Positions 1 through 9,339 are shown, counted from the first letter of the stretch. The stretch: 35,231 bases of DNA from Rikenellaceae bacterium (GCA_900769145.1 CAAGFN010000106.1:1-35231); one strand, 5' to 3'. The notes: a model not told the origin generated them from the letters alone. A program made the numbers and translations.

Positions 1-20
1 ACACGACGCTCTTCCGATCT
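1..20. other. Illumina adapter remnant at contig end
   Basis: The first 20 bases, ACACGACGCTCTTCCGATCT, are identical to the 3' end of the Illumina TruSeq universal/read-1 adapter as I know it. They are untrimmed library sequence, not genome. The real genomic sequence begins at about position 21. The tape-measure reading frame happens to stay open through the adapter, so a gene caller could wrongly extend the protein into it. Confidence 0.95.
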
Positions 21-3000
21 ATCACGGCCATAGGCAAGATGACGGATATCTTCGGAATAAAGGAAGAGTTCGGCATCGAGAAGGCTATGCTCAAGGTAGG
101 TTCCGCCATCAATGAACTTGGTATGGCATCAACGGCCAATGAGGGCTATATCGTGGACTTCTCAAAACGTCTGGCCGGTATTGCCCCGAATGCCGACATC
201 TCCATCTCGAAGGTGATGGGCCTTGCTGCCACTCTTGACAAGTATGGCCAACAGTCGGAGACCGCCGCAACAGCCCTTGGCCAAACTATTATGGCGATGT
301 TCAAGCGGACGGAGACATTCGCCCAGATTGCCGGAATGTCGGTCAAGGACTTCTCCTCTCTTCTTGAGAATGACGTGAACGAGGCACTCCTGCGTGTACT
401 CGAAGGTATGCAGCAGGGCGAAGGCGGTCTGGCCTCGGTTACGGCCGCAATGGAGGAGATGCATCTGAATGGACAGCGTGCCGCAACAATACTTGGTACG
501 CTATCAAAGAACACCGGCGAACTCAGGTCCCAGCAGGAACTTGCAAATCAGGCATTTATGAAAGGAACTTCCTTGACTGAGGAATTTGGTACCAAGAACA
601 CGTCACTTACCGCTGTTCTTGAAAAGCAAAGAAAAGCCATTCAGGAGACTATTGTCGGCATTGGTCAGGAAATCAATCCTTTGATGTCAACAGGATTAAA
701 TCTTGCAAATATTGGCTTAAAGTTGATTTCCGCAGCGGTCAAATATAGGGCAGCAATCATTGGGCTAACAGTCGCCACTGCCGCCTATAATCTCGTAAGA
801 AAAGTCCAGCATTTCTATAGTGCTCAAAATGTCGCCGACCTTGCTCTGGAAGCGACGCTCCTCGCCGGCAGCACTAAGGCTACTATGCTGAAGTGTGCCG
901 CTCTAAATATTTTGGCCGGAAATTTTCGTGCGGCTGGGATTGCGCTAAAAACTTTTGGAACCGCATTGAAAGCCAATCCAATTGGCCTATTTATAGGTTT
1001 AATAACAAGTGCTATTGGCATTATCGCAGCATTCGCCAAAAAATCTAATGAAGCCACCAAGGCCCAGCGAGAGTTCCGGGACACAGCTACTGACACCATC
1101 TCCGAAATCAACAAGGAGAAAGCCGCATTGGACAAGCTCAAGAACTCCGTCATGACGGCCGCAATGGGCTCTTCGGAGAGAGCCAAGGCCATCAAGAAAA
1201 TCAACGAGCTCTACGGATCCTATCTCCCGAACCTGCTAACTGAGAAGTCAAGCAATGCGGAAGTGGCCTCCGCACTCGCCCTGGTCAACGTCCAGCTGGA
1301 GAAGAGCATTCGTCTCAAAGGGAGGATGAATGCAATGACTGCAGCAGAGGAGACATTGCAGACTGCCACCAAGAACACTATGGCCAATATTGCCAAGAGG
1401 TACAGGAACGCCACGGGAAAGGATATGACGGACCAGCAGACGGAAGAGATGCTGAAGGCTCTTGTGGCATACAGGGATACGCAGATAGACGGAACCAAGG
1501 ATGCAGCCGCCAAGCAGAACGCATTGTCCCGCCTTGTCAACGTTGACTTCGTCAAACTCTTTGCGTCAGCCGGATATGGCGCACCTGCGAATCCTCAAAA
1601 GTATTTCGAGGAAATCTTCAAGGCTGTTGGAGACTACTACAAGACAGAGAAGCAGGCCAATATCCTCTATGGCAATCCTGCTGACTTGCAGGCAACGACA
1701 TACAACCACTATGACACCGGCGGGACGAATGAGTCTCCAGACGAAGGTATGCCTACAAGCACCAAGGCCGGCAAGTCCTGGTCACTGTCGGCCGACGAGG
1801 CCTATCTTCAGGCGGCATACGAACTCAAGGAGAAGTACCGTAAAGGTGACATCGCCTCAGAGGAGGAGTACCGCAAGCGGCTGCTCAAACTGGAGATTAA
1901 GACATTGGAAGACCGCATCGCCACCAACCAGGAGAGCGGGGCCGACCTCCTCTCGTTGAAATCCCAGCTGACCGACAAGCAGATTGAACTCCAGAAGAAG
2001 GAGGGCAAGACTGTGACAGACAACGGGCTCAAACTGAAAGAAGAGCAGTACAAGCTGGAACGAGCCGCACAGGAGGCCCGGAATGCGGAGGAACTTGCGG
2101 CCACGGTGGCCACCGGGGAGGAGCTGGAGAAAATAAAGCAGTCGCAGGCAAAGAAGCTTGCGGCCATCGATCTACAATATCTCCAGGAACTCCAGAAAGA
2201 ACTTGAGAAACTTATCCAGGACTCCGGAAGCCCGGACTTGATGACCCTCGACGGATCTGCGGCCGACGCATTGAAGATGAAACTTCAGGAGGTCAGGAAA
2301 CAGATTGCGGACATTCTTGCGAAATTGTATGGAAGCGGTTCCTCAGAGGGGCAGGGAGAGGATGCTGCGGCTCCGAAGGAGCGGGGCAAGGGAAGCCTGT
2401 TCGGTGTCGGACAGGACGATTGGGACGCATTGTTCAAGAACATTGCGGAGGGCAAATTCAGCCTTGATGACCTGGGAACCACCGTGAACGCCCTGTCGGG
2501 CGCATTCAATGAGATGTTCAAGCTATGGTCTTCCGCTTCGGAACTTCAGGCCGCCAAGGAGAAGAAGCAACTCAAGGACTACGAGAAATCCAACGACCAG
2601 AAGAAGAAGTCCCTGGAGAAGAGGCTGAACGCCGGCCTTATTACGGAGGCGCAGTACAACGCACAGGTGGAGCAGATGGATGCGGAGAAGGACGCATATC
2701 AGGAGGCTCTTGAACTCAAGCAGGCCAAGAGGCAGAAGGCTCAGAAGCTTACGCAGTCCATCATCAACACCGCCCTGGGAGTCACCAAGACATTGGCAGA
2801 ATGGGGCATTCCTTGGGGTATCGCTCCTGCGGCCATTATGGGTGCAATGGGAGCCGTGGAAACCGCCCTCATCGCTGCACAGCCTATCACCACCGGATAC
2901 GAGGATGGCGGAGTCATCTCCACTATCCGGGAGCAGGACGGGAAACGGTTCAAGGCCCGGCTGTCGCCTGATCGCCGTGGCTTCATCAGTGGGCCGACAG

Positions 3001-3377
3001 TGCTTGTTGGCGAGAATGGAGGCGAGTACGTGGTCCCGTCTGACGGTCTGGCCAACCCTTCCCTTCAGCCATTCCTCGCCACGATGGAGATTGCGCGCCG
3101 CAATGGCACATTGAGGAGCCTGAACTTCGACGCTATTTATCCGGTCGCAACGGCCATCGGAAGGGCTTCTGGTGGATACACTGCGCCGGATGCGGGACAG
3201 TCCTCCGTCACGATACCCGCTGGGAGTACCGGAGAGGCACGTCTGATAAATGCCATCGAGGCACTCGAAAGGCGGCTCTCCTCCCCTATCACAGCGGAAG
3301 TGGCAATGCTCGGCCGCAATGGCATTGTTGAACAGACTGACAAGTATAACAAACTGCGGAATAGAGGTAAGTTATGA
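21..3377 (+). CDS. Phage tail tape measure protein, 5' partial
   Basis: This is the tail length-determining protein, which lines the tail tube and is released on infection. About 1118 residues are visible. The frame is open from the end of the adapter, so the ATG at 39 is probably internal and the N-terminus is missing. The first ~200 residues have the repeated helical style of the TP901-type tape-measure core, with runs such as 'GQQSETAATALGQTIMAMF'. Hydrophobic segments lie near residues 226-250, 312-334 and 925-947, counted from the ATG at 39. Charged coiled-coil stretches lie near 590-720 and 840-920. A Gly-rich tail near 990 reads 'VGENGGEYVVPSDG', a pattern common at tape-measure C-termini. 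The stop overlaps the next start (ATGA at 3374-3377), implying translational coupling with the tail-tip genes. About 540-1065 is clearly more AT-rich than its flanks. Confidence 0.85.
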   Translation: MTAIGKMTDIFGIKEEFGIEKAMLKVGSAINELGMASTANEGYIVDFSKRLAGIAPNADISISKVMGLAATLDKYGQQSETAATALGQTIMAMFKRTETFAQIAGMSVKDFSSLLENDVNEALLRVLEGMQQGEGGLASVTAAMEEMHLNGQRAATILGTLSKNTGELRSQQELANQAFMKGTSLTEEFGTKNTSLTAVLEKQRKAIQETIVGIGQEINPLMSTGLNLANIGLKLISAAVKYRAAIIGLTVATAAYNLVRKVQHFYSAQNVADLALEATLLAGSTKATMLKCAALNILAGNFRAAGIALKTFGTALKANPIGLFIGLITSAIGIIAAFAKKSNEATKAQREFRDTATDTISEINKEKAALDKLKNSVMTAAMGSSERAKAIKKINELYGSYLPNLLTEKSSNAEVASALALVNVQLEKSIRLKGRMNAMTAAEETLQTATKNTMANIAKRYRNATGKDMTDQQTEEMLKALVAYRDTQIDGTKDAAAKQNALSRLVNVDFVKLFASAGYGAPANPQKYFEEIFKAVGDYYKTEKQANILYGNPADLQATTYNHYDTGGTNESPDEGMPTSTKAGKSWSLSADEAYLQAAYELKEKYRKGDIASEEEYRKRLLKLEIKTLEDRIATNQESGADLLSLKSQLTDKQIELQKKEGKTVTDNGLKLKEEQYKLERAAQEARNAEELAATVATGEELEKIKQSQAKKLAAIDLQYLQELQKELEKLIQDSGSPDLMTLDGSAADALKMKLQEVRKQIADILAKLYGSGSSEGQGEDAAAPKERGKGSLFGVGQDDWDALFKNIAEGKFSLDDLGTTVNALSGAFNEMFKLWSSASELQAAKEKKQLKDYEKSNDQKKKSLEKRLNAGLITEAQYNAQVEQMDAEKDAYQEALELKQAKRQKAQKLTQSIINTALGVTKTLAEWGIPWGIAPAAIMGAMGAVETALIAAQPITTGYEDGGVISTIREQDGKRFKARLSPDRRGFISGPTVLVGENGGEYVVPSDGLANPSLQPFLATMEIARRNGTLRSLNFDAIYPVATAIGRASGGYTAPDAGQSSVTIPAGSTGEARLINAIEALERRLSSPITAEVAMLGRNGIVEQTDKYNKLRNRGKL

Positions 3378-5110
3378 TACGGATGATTACATCTTCAGGA
3401 ATAGAACTGGAATTGGCTAAGGACATGGAGTTCGAGGTTGAATATGACAATCCCCTCTTCGAGGATGAAAGGATACCTGTGCCGTTCAGCACCTCCATTG
3501 CATTCCCGGCGACGAAGACGAACTGCAAGATATTCGGATATATGCCGATGATGATGCTTCCGCCATCGGTATTAAAGATTGATGTCACCATCGAGGTGTT
3601 CGGAGTCCCGATATTCCGGGGACGTCTGGAATATGACTCCATCGAGGATGGAAAGCCCTGCTATACTTTCACGGGAGCAGAGACGGACATTGACTGGAGC
3701 AAGAAGCTTTGGGAACTCAAGATCTTCTCGTACAAGGAATCTGAGGCTTCGGCCGTCATTGCATCCATCGAGGCGGGAGAGGTGGACGGCGTCACGGCTC
3801 CGCTTCTTACAAACAAGGCTTTGGTCTCGGAGTCCATCTACAAGGATGACGCAGCGAGTATGCGCGAAACTGTCTCCAGTAATGACAAATACCGAAACTG
3901 TCCGATTTACCAAGGCACCAATTCAAGGCCAAGCAGTTCATCAGGACTTTGGGGATTCACTCCGGTGATATCATTCAGCAGGATATTATCGGCGATACCG
4001 GGGGTATGGTCAAAACTCCCGGATGAGCCAGGCCTGTCAATCATAGGCAGCCCTGCGCAGTGGAAAAAATCTCTTATACCAAGGACGCCCACCGGGTATT
4101 CATCTGGGACAAAGGCGGAAGGCTCAGGTGAAAAGGATTACGATATAGCCGACAGGCTTCCTGACGTGCCGGTATCAGACTTTGTCAGCAACCTGGCCAA
4201 GATGCTTTGCGCATCGGTATATTACGATGGCGGCAGAATAGCATTTGTCAGCTTTGACGAAATCATCGCTGAGACACCGATGAACTGGGAAGGCAAGATT
4301 GCGGAGGGGTGGACGGCCGGAAAGGAGGAGAGCAGCGCATACAAGCTTTCCTATACCGACAGTGCGGCCAACGGCAATTATGATGAGGAAGCCCTCGCGG
4401 AGGACTATGAGAACGGAGCATTGGCAGTGGCAGACAACCTTGGCCAACTCATTTCGTTCGCAGAAGAGGACTTCATTCCTATTCTTTATGGCGAAACATT
4501 CGATGTCTATTCGATAAGGCGATTCACCTACTTCGGGAAGATTGTCATCAGTGCGGATGTCATCCTTCATAACACGGCCAGCGTCGAGGATGAGGGCGAG
4601 GACAACGTCAATGACTGCTCACTTGACTTCATACTGCCATATTGCATCCCTGAAATTCTTTACGGAAAGAACGATATCGTGTATCGGCGCATGTCTCCGG
4701 TCATAGAGTTTCCGGCTGCCGGATCCGAACGCACACAGAAGATGTATATCGGATATTCGGCCGGCAAGCAGTTCACGGATACGGGGTTCTATTACAAGGA
4801 GGACGGCAGCACAGGCTGTGTTCAGGAGGGCGGTCCGCAGTTTGCAACTCTCCTTGGCCCGCATTACATCTATGAGAGATATCATTCCAGATTCGCAGCA
4901 TGGCTAGCAACCGAACGCCAAACCATATCTGCAGACCTCAATCTCAGCCCGATGGACATCAACGAATTCCGGATGTTCCGGCCGGTGTATTTCAGCGGTC
5001 GCAGGTGGATTGTGAGAAGCCTGAGACTGAGATTCAACGCAGGATCCGACAAAATTGAGTCCTCCGGAGAGTTCATAAGCTTGGATGATGCAGGAGTCGA
5101 GAAGTCCTGA
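3374..5110 (+). CDS. Large phage tail-tip/baseplate protein, unknown exact role
   Basis: A 578-residue protein follows the tape-measure gene with a 4-base overlap. Genes in this position usually encode the distal tail or tail-tip proteins that join tube to baseplate. The N-terminal ~110 residues look beta-rich and describe a small domain ('FEVEYDNPLFEDERIPVPFSTSIAFPATK'-like, shown here only in part). The middle is acidic and aromatic, and I see no catalytic motif, signal peptide or membrane helix. I do not recognise a named family with confidence. The tail assignment rests on position, size and coupling to its neighbours. A receptor-binding or hub role is possible but cannot be shown from the sequence. 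Confidence 0.6.
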   Translation: MIRMITSSGIELELAKDMEFEVEYDNPLFEDERIPVPFSTSIAFPATKTNCKIFGYMPMMMLPPSVLKIDVTIEVFGVPIFRGRLEYDSIEDGKPCYTFTGAETDIDWSKKLWELKIFSYKESEASAVIASIEAGEVDGVTAPLLTNKALVSESIYKDDAASMRETVSSNDKYRNCPIYQGTNSRPSSSSGLWGFTPVISFSRILSAIPGVWSKLPDEPGLSIIGSPAQWKKSLIPRTPTGYSSGTKAEGSGEKDYDIADRLPDVPVSDFVSNLAKMLCASVYYDGGRIAFVSFDEIIAETPMNWEGKIAEGWTAGKEESSAYKLSYTDSAANGNYDEEALAEDYENGALAVADNLGQLISFAEEDFIPILYGETFDVYSIRRFTYFGKIVISADVILHNTASVEDEGEDNVNDCSLDFILPYCIPEILYGKNDIVYRRMSPVIEFPAAGSERTQKMYIGYSAGKQFTDTGFYYKEDGSTGCVQEGGPQFATLLGPHYIYERYHSRFAAWLATERQTISADLNLSPMDINEFRMFRPVYFSGRRWIVRSLRLRFNAGSDKIESSGEFISLDDAGVEKS

Positions 5111-5115
5111 GACTG

Positions 5116-6255
5116 TTGTCCTTTCCTGCCATGGTCTCCAATATATCTTTGCTGAAAAGATGGCAGTTCATGAAACTTAATGACCCATACGGAATCTATG
5201 AGATTGTATTTACGAGAAGTGCAAAGAATATCACATTCTCGGAAGCTGGTGATGAGCCTGTACGGGTAAATGTGTCCATTGACGACACACCAGTATGTTC
5301 ATTCCTGATGACCCCGATATCGGGGGATATAACGCTTCATCTCGATGAGATTCTCACTTCACTGGAGGAAAACTTGCTCATACCAGTCAACGCCCGGGGC
5401 GACATATGTCATGATATACACGTCGTAAATGTCGAGGCTGGTGGCGTTGAGTGGTCACATAGTGTGCTCGCAGGCAAGTCCAGTTCCATCACGATGTCTG
5501 AATGTGCTCTCCTCACATCACGGCCACAGAAAGCAAGAACCTTCAAAGACGGCATCGAGAGGCACGTCACGAAATGGGATGTCCCGGTTGGCGGGATTAA
5601 GCTCCAATGCCGGCTGAGATTTCAGATGGGAGTTCCACAGAATATCATGATATATTTCGGAAGGCCGAGCGGCTCCACAGTCATCGAAGATGCTGATGTG
5701 TCGTATGCAGCAATAAGGGAATTGGCCGACAATGAGGGTTACGGCTCCGAGCGAATCACCTCATACTCAATAAGGACCGTTTACACAGTCCAGGATCCAC
5801 CTCACAGATATGGGCAGTGGCAGCATTTCATCGTATGCACAGGAAGAAATCATCAGTATATGTTCCGCAATCATTACGGGGCCATTGATACCATATATGC
5901 GGTAGGCCAGCTCTCCAGGGCGGTGGATTCGGAGGTTTCGACATTCCTGTCCGACAATCTGGAAAAAGAAGTGGCCAACGATGCTGTGGAGAAGTACGAG
6001 CAGAGCTCCGGATATCTCGTCTCCATTGAGGAGGCGCGCTTCTGGTCCGAGTTCTTCAGGAGTAAGGAGAGATATGTCGTAGTAGGAGGAGAGATAAGGC
6101 CCATCGTTTTGGATAGCGTGACGATGGATGCGAAGTACGATGAAGTGAATTCGGTAAAGTTCCAATGGCACTATTCCGAGCTGGACACCTATGATGAGCC
6201 AGTACGTACTGACGAGGATGACATAACCATACCTGGTACAAATCTTTACTTGTGA
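5116..6255 (+). CDS. Phage tail/baseplate structural protein, uncharacterised
   Basis: A 379-residue ORF starts 5 bases after the preceding stop at a TTG codon (5116). An ATG 15 bases further on (5131) is an equally good start, and there is no clear ribosome-binding site to decide. The protein is soluble and beta-rich in composition, with no signal peptide, membrane helix or catalytic motif that I can see. Its C-terminus ends in an acidic stretch ('DEPVRTDEDDITIPG'). Its stop overlaps the next start at 6253-6257 (TGATG). Position between the tail-tip and fibre genes makes a baseplate component most likely. I do not recognise the family. Confidence 0.55.
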   Translation: MSFPAMVSNISLLKRWQFMKLNDPYGIYEIVFTRSAKNITFSEAGDEPVRVNVSIDDTPVCSFLMTPISGDITLHLDEILTSLEENLLIPVNARGDICHDIHVVNVEAGGVEWSHSVLAGKSSSITMSECALLTSRPQKARTFKDGIERHVTKWDVPVGGIKLQCRLRFQMGVPQNIMIYFGRPSGSTVIEDADVSYAAIRELADNEGYGSERITSYSIRTVYTVQDPPHRYGQWQHFIVCTGRNHQYMFRNHYGAIDTIYAVGQLSRAVDSEVSTFLSDNLEKEVANDAVEKYEQSSGYLVSIEEARFWSEFFRSKERYVVVGGEIRPIVLDSVTMDAKYDEVNSVKFQWHYSELDTYDEPVRTDEDDITIPGTNLYL

Positions 6256-6584
6256 TGGAGAGGCTATATTACAGATCGGATATAAATGTCAGGCTGACAT
6301 TCAGGAATGCGGCCGGAGAAAGGATATCCTGCCCGGGCAATGTGAATGTGTCCTTCAGCACTGGTGCCGGGAGAAGAGTGCTTAAACTTGGCAGCCTTAA
6401 ACACATCAGGAATGAGGACGGCAGTTTGACGGTGTGGCTTCCTCTTTCGATGTATGACATTGGAATGGGGCGTCTTTGTGTCACAAGGCCGGAAGGTGCG
6501 GACTACTATGTCGACGACCCGGGAATCATCCTGACTGACGAGTCATACGACTCAGGCTGCGTAAAAACTGAATACAAGGGCTGA
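6255..6584 (+). CDS. Small phage baseplate/fibre-associated protein
   Basis: A 109-residue protein begins at the ATG that overlaps the previous stop; an in-frame GTG lies one codon upstream at 6252. The N-terminus 'YYRSDINVRLTFRN' resembles the N-terminus of the next protein ('NHRSDFSIVEYFRD'), and both continue with alternating beta-like segments. The two therefore look like diverged copies of one domain, possibly similar to baseplate upper-protein N-termini. No membrane segment or enzyme motif is visible. It overlaps the next gene by one base (TGATG at 6582-6586). A tail structural role is inferred from position. Confidence 0.5.
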   Translation: MERLYYRSDINVRLTFRNAAGERISCPGNVNVSFSTGAGRRVLKLGSLKHIRNEDGSLTVWLPLSMYDIGMGRLCVTRPEGADYYVDDPGIILTDESYDSGCVKTEYKG

Positions 6585-7195
6585 TGATACGTCAAAACCA
6601 TAGAAGCGATTTCTCTATAGTTGAGTATTTCCGGGACAAGGACTCCGACGGAAAGACTCGGGTCAGGCCTGTCCCGGAGAGGGTAAGGCTTGAGTTCCTG
6701 ACGCATAGCAATACAGGAAGATTCATAGCAGAGAGAAACGGGGATAGTTTCATCAACTGCGCACTTGGAGAAGACGGGGAATCGCTCGAGGTATTCATCA
6801 CCCTGTCACGCTGCTACCTGGGGACCGGGGAACTGCGTGTCATTGTCACCGAATATATAGAGGACACGAACTTCCCGAACGGCATCAAGGAGGATGTCAA
6901 GACCTGTAATTGCGGAGTACTCCTGTGGCGTGGCAACAGCGGGGTCTATTCCAGCATTGACGGCGACATCGCCGGTGATGTCCAGACATCAGGCGGGGGA
7001 GACAAGAACTACACGTTCACCCAGAGCACCCCGGCATCTGTATGGACCATCAATCACAAACTGGACAAGTTCCCGTCCGTGACAGTGATGGACAGCGCAG
7101 GCACCAAGGTCTTCGGAGATGTCGAATACATTGACGAGAACACCTGCATAGTCAGGTTTAACTATGCCTTCAGCGGGAAGGCCACATTGAACTGA
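6584..7195 (+). CDS. Phage baseplate/tail-fibre protein with C-terminal fibre module
   Basis: This 203-residue protein has two parts. Residues 1-~120 repeat the fold pattern of the preceding small protein ('RSDF…' N-terminus). After a Gly-rich linker ('SGGGDKNY', near residue 141-148) comes a ~60-residue module with 'WTINHKLDKFPSVTV', 'DSAGTKVFGDVEYID' and 'FSGKATLN'. I know this module from the ends of many tailed-phage fibre and appendage proteins, where it caps or joins fibres. The gene is coupled to its upstream neighbour by a one-base stop/start overlap and is followed by the main fibre gene after 22 bases. Receptor specificity cannot be predicted. Confidence 0.6.
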   Translation: MIRQNHRSDFSIVEYFRDKDSDGKTRVRPVPERVRLEFLTHSNTGRFIAERNGDSFINCALGEDGESLEVFITLSRCYLGTGELRVIVTEYIEDTNFPNGIKEDVKTCNCGVLLWRGNSGVYSSIDGDIAGDVQTSGGGDKNYTFTQSTPASVWTINHKLDKFPSVTVMDSAGTKVFGDVEYIDENTCIVRFNYAFSGKATLN

Positions 7196-7217
7196 ATTTC
7201 ATAAAAAAATCATCAAT

Positions 7218-8486
7218 ATGCCTAAGTTTTTACAACCTATTGACCTCAATGGTCTTGAAGTACAGAATGCCGCTCTGCAGAACCTTGCGGCGGCACCTAC
7301 GACAAAACTCACCCTCGGCCGCATCTACTATGACACTGCCGACGGCAAGGTAAAAGTCTATGCTCACCTAGCCACTGGAGACAAGTTCTGCATAATACCT
7401 TGGACGGATGACCTTGAATCCTTCCTCAAGAGCAGTGGCCTTAACGGCAATGGCTACGAGGTATTCGTAGACTCCAAGGGCGGAACAGTGACAGTGCCTG
7501 GCAAAACCATCTTCGACAACCTCAAGGAGGACGTTGAAGCAGTCATCGACACTACCAGCAACAAGGTGAAGCTGACCGCCCTGCCTGACACCATCCTCGG
7601 CCAGATGATGTTTGGCGGCACGGTCAACGCAAGCAACGTGGCCACGCTCAGCGCGGCGTTCAAGTCGAAGTATGGCGTAACAGCGTCCACCTTGACATTG
7701 ACCGCGGCACTGGCCACAACATACGAAGGCGTTTACTTCATAGCCACTGGAGCCACCACCCTTGTCACCGATGCAAAAACGGGCGACTGGATCGTGTCAA
7801 ATGGCAGCGAGTGGACGAAGATTGACAACACCGACGCAGTGACATCAGTGGCTGGCTATACCGGAGCCATCACAGCTGCACAGCTCAAGACGGCCCTCGG
7901 GCTCAAGGGAGCGGCCTATATGGATGCCAGCGCATTCCTGACGGCACTGTCCTCCAACACGACCAATGCGGTATCCATCACCGTTGGAGGGACCACCAAG
8001 AACATCTCCGTTGCGACGATGAAGACATCGCTCGGACTCAAGAGCATGGCCTATCAGGACTCCGCGAACTATTCGACCACGGCTCAGGTCAACACTCTCA
8101 TCGGCAATGCCATCAACACGTTGAGAAGCACCCTTGTCGGCAGCGAAAGCGATGCCATTGATGCCAATACCATCAATGGCGTAAGAAACTACGTTGACAG
8201 CAAGACCTCCGACATTAACGATGCCGGCGTCGGTTATGAGGTGTTGACCATAACGGGAAATGGGACAGACAGGTCTTTCTCTTTCTCAAAAACCGCTCGC
8301 CAATTTCTTTCTGTCATGGTGATTGAAGGTGGTCTCAGCGGCGAAATCGTTTATCCGGACATCAGTATAACCAACATGAGTGATGGCCGAGAGTTCTCTG
8401 ACCGCCTCACCATTTCATTCGCCACAGCACCGGCAAATGGAATGCTTTATGGAGTGCGGGTCACCTACTCCAAAATAGCTGTCTAG
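7218..8486 (+). CDS. Phage tail fibre protein
   Basis: A 422-residue protein starts with 'MPKFLQPIDLNGLEVQNA', a style common to Bacteroidales phage fibre proteins that attach by the N-terminus. The body is low in charge and rich in Thr, Ser, Ala and Gly. It carries a repeat: 'LKTALGLKGAAYMD' near residues 224-240 recurs as 'MKTSLGLKSMAYQD' near 268-282, as in trimeric fibre shafts. The ~60 C-terminal residues form a separate beta-like tip. It lies 2 bases upstream of a second fibre gene that shares its opening theme. It most likely forms the side or tip fibre used for adsorption; the receptor is unknown. Confidence 0.65.
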   Translation: MPKFLQPIDLNGLEVQNAALQNLAAAPTTKLTLGRIYYDTADGKVKVYAHLATGDKFCIIPWTDDLESFLKSSGLNGNGYEVFVDSKGGTVTVPGKTIFDNLKEDVEAVIDTTSNKVKLTALPDTILGQMMFGGTVNASNVATLSAAFKSKYGVTASTLTLTAALATTYEGVYFIATGATTLVTDAKTGDWIVSNGSEWTKIDNTDAVTSVAGYTGAITAAQLKTALGLKGAAYMDASAFLTALSSNTTNAVSITVGGTTKNISVATMKTSLGLKSMAYQDSANYSTTAQVNTLIGNAINTLRSTLVGSESDAIDANTINGVRNYVDSKTSDINDAGVGYEVLTITGNGTDRSFSFSKTARQFLSVMVIEGGLSGEIVYPDISITNMSDGREFSDRLTISFATAPANGMLYGVRVTYSKIAV

Positions 8487-8488
8487 CT

Positions 8489-9229
8489 ATGAAAATCCTT
8501 GGCAATCTCGACATGCAGGGCGGAAAACTGAACTCCGCCCTGCTTGAAGGCTGTTCAGTCTCCGCCACGCCGGCATCCGACAGTGACATCGCCAACAAAA
8601 AATATGTCGATGACAATGGAGGAGGCAGCGCAGGAGGGATATCCGATGCATTCTACACAGCTCCGCAGATAACTATCATGCGTGAGTCCCAGGGTGAAAT
8701 ATCGTACATTCATATCAAGCACCCTTATGTCGGAGTAAGCGGTGCGGAGTTCGTCCTGATGTACAAGACGAAGAGGCAGAGCGACAACAGATATAACAAA
8801 TACGGATGGGTGGGTAGCAAAAAGGGCTGGACGGTTGCAAGGAACGAGCGTCGCATGCGAATGGCGTACGGAGATTTAATAAACATCTTCTCTTTCAACC
8901 CTGACGGCACTGACATGATGTCTCTTGAGGCATATATCGTGAAGTACTACACATATCCGATGACATTGCCCAGCGACGCAAGAGGGAACGGAATGAGGAC
9001 GCAGACGGTCGGAATGGACAGAAGCCTGCTCGCATTCAACTGGTCGCAAGACTGGTACAAGAAAAAGCCCAAGAAGTCAAGGGTGTTCGGCATAGCATGC
9101 AGGAGAAAGGTCTATGACAGTGACGGAAGTTGGCATTATGAATATTCCAACGTCGCAAAGTTCAGAGCGACATTGGCCCGAAACGCAGCTGCGGACTATG
9201 CTTGGACTCTTCATTTCTCGGTGGTATAA
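8489..9229 (+). CDS. Second phage tail-fibre/receptor-binding protein
   Basis: A 246-residue protein starts 2 bases after the stop of the first fibre gene. Residues 1-45 have the 'LGNLDMQGGKLNSA…IANKKYVDDNGGG' pattern that I know as the short attachment segment at the start of many tail-fibre proteins. A Gly-rich hinge follows. The C-terminal ~190 residues are basic and aromatic and likely form the distal receptor-binding head. No enzyme motif is seen. The stop codon runs straight into an A tract and a perfect hairpin, marking the end of the tail operon. Confidence 0.55.
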   Translation: MKILGNLDMQGGKLNSALLEGCSVSATPASDSDIANKKYVDDNGGGSAGGISDAFYTAPQITIMRESQGEISYIHIKHPYVGVSGAEFVLMYKTKRQSDNRYNKYGWVGSKKGWTVARNERRMRMAYGDLINIFSFNPDGTDMMSLEAYIVKYYTYPMTLPSDARGNGMRTQTVGMDRSLLAFNWSQDWYKKKPKKSRVFGIACRRKVYDSDGSWHYEYSNVAKFRATLARNAAADYAWTLHFSVV

Positions 9230-9259
9230 AAAAAACGACTTCACATACAGGAAGTCGTT
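9228..9259. terminator. Hairpin closing the tail operon
   Basis: AACGACTTC at 9234-9242 and GAAGTCGTT at 9251-9259 form a perfect 9-bp stem with an 8-base loop. Eight A residues (9228-9235) precede it. On the minus strand the stem is therefore followed by a T tract, giving a canonical intrinsic terminator in that direction. On the plus strand the trailing U tract is poor. It may stop leftward antisense transcription as well as mark the end of the rightward tail transcript. Confidence 0.6.
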
Positions 9260-9339
9260 AGTTGCTCACCTGAAAGTCGCAAGTTAGTGGATCCACAGGA
9301 AGGAACCCCGTTGATGTAAAGATAGTAAACATATTCGCT

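Noticed and set aside
8489..9259. Diversity-generating retroelement target with a downstream hairpin
   Set aside because: A hairpin directly after a receptor-binding gene is reminiscent of such elements, but there is no reverse transcriptase, no second copy of the gene's 3' end, and no template repeat in the window.
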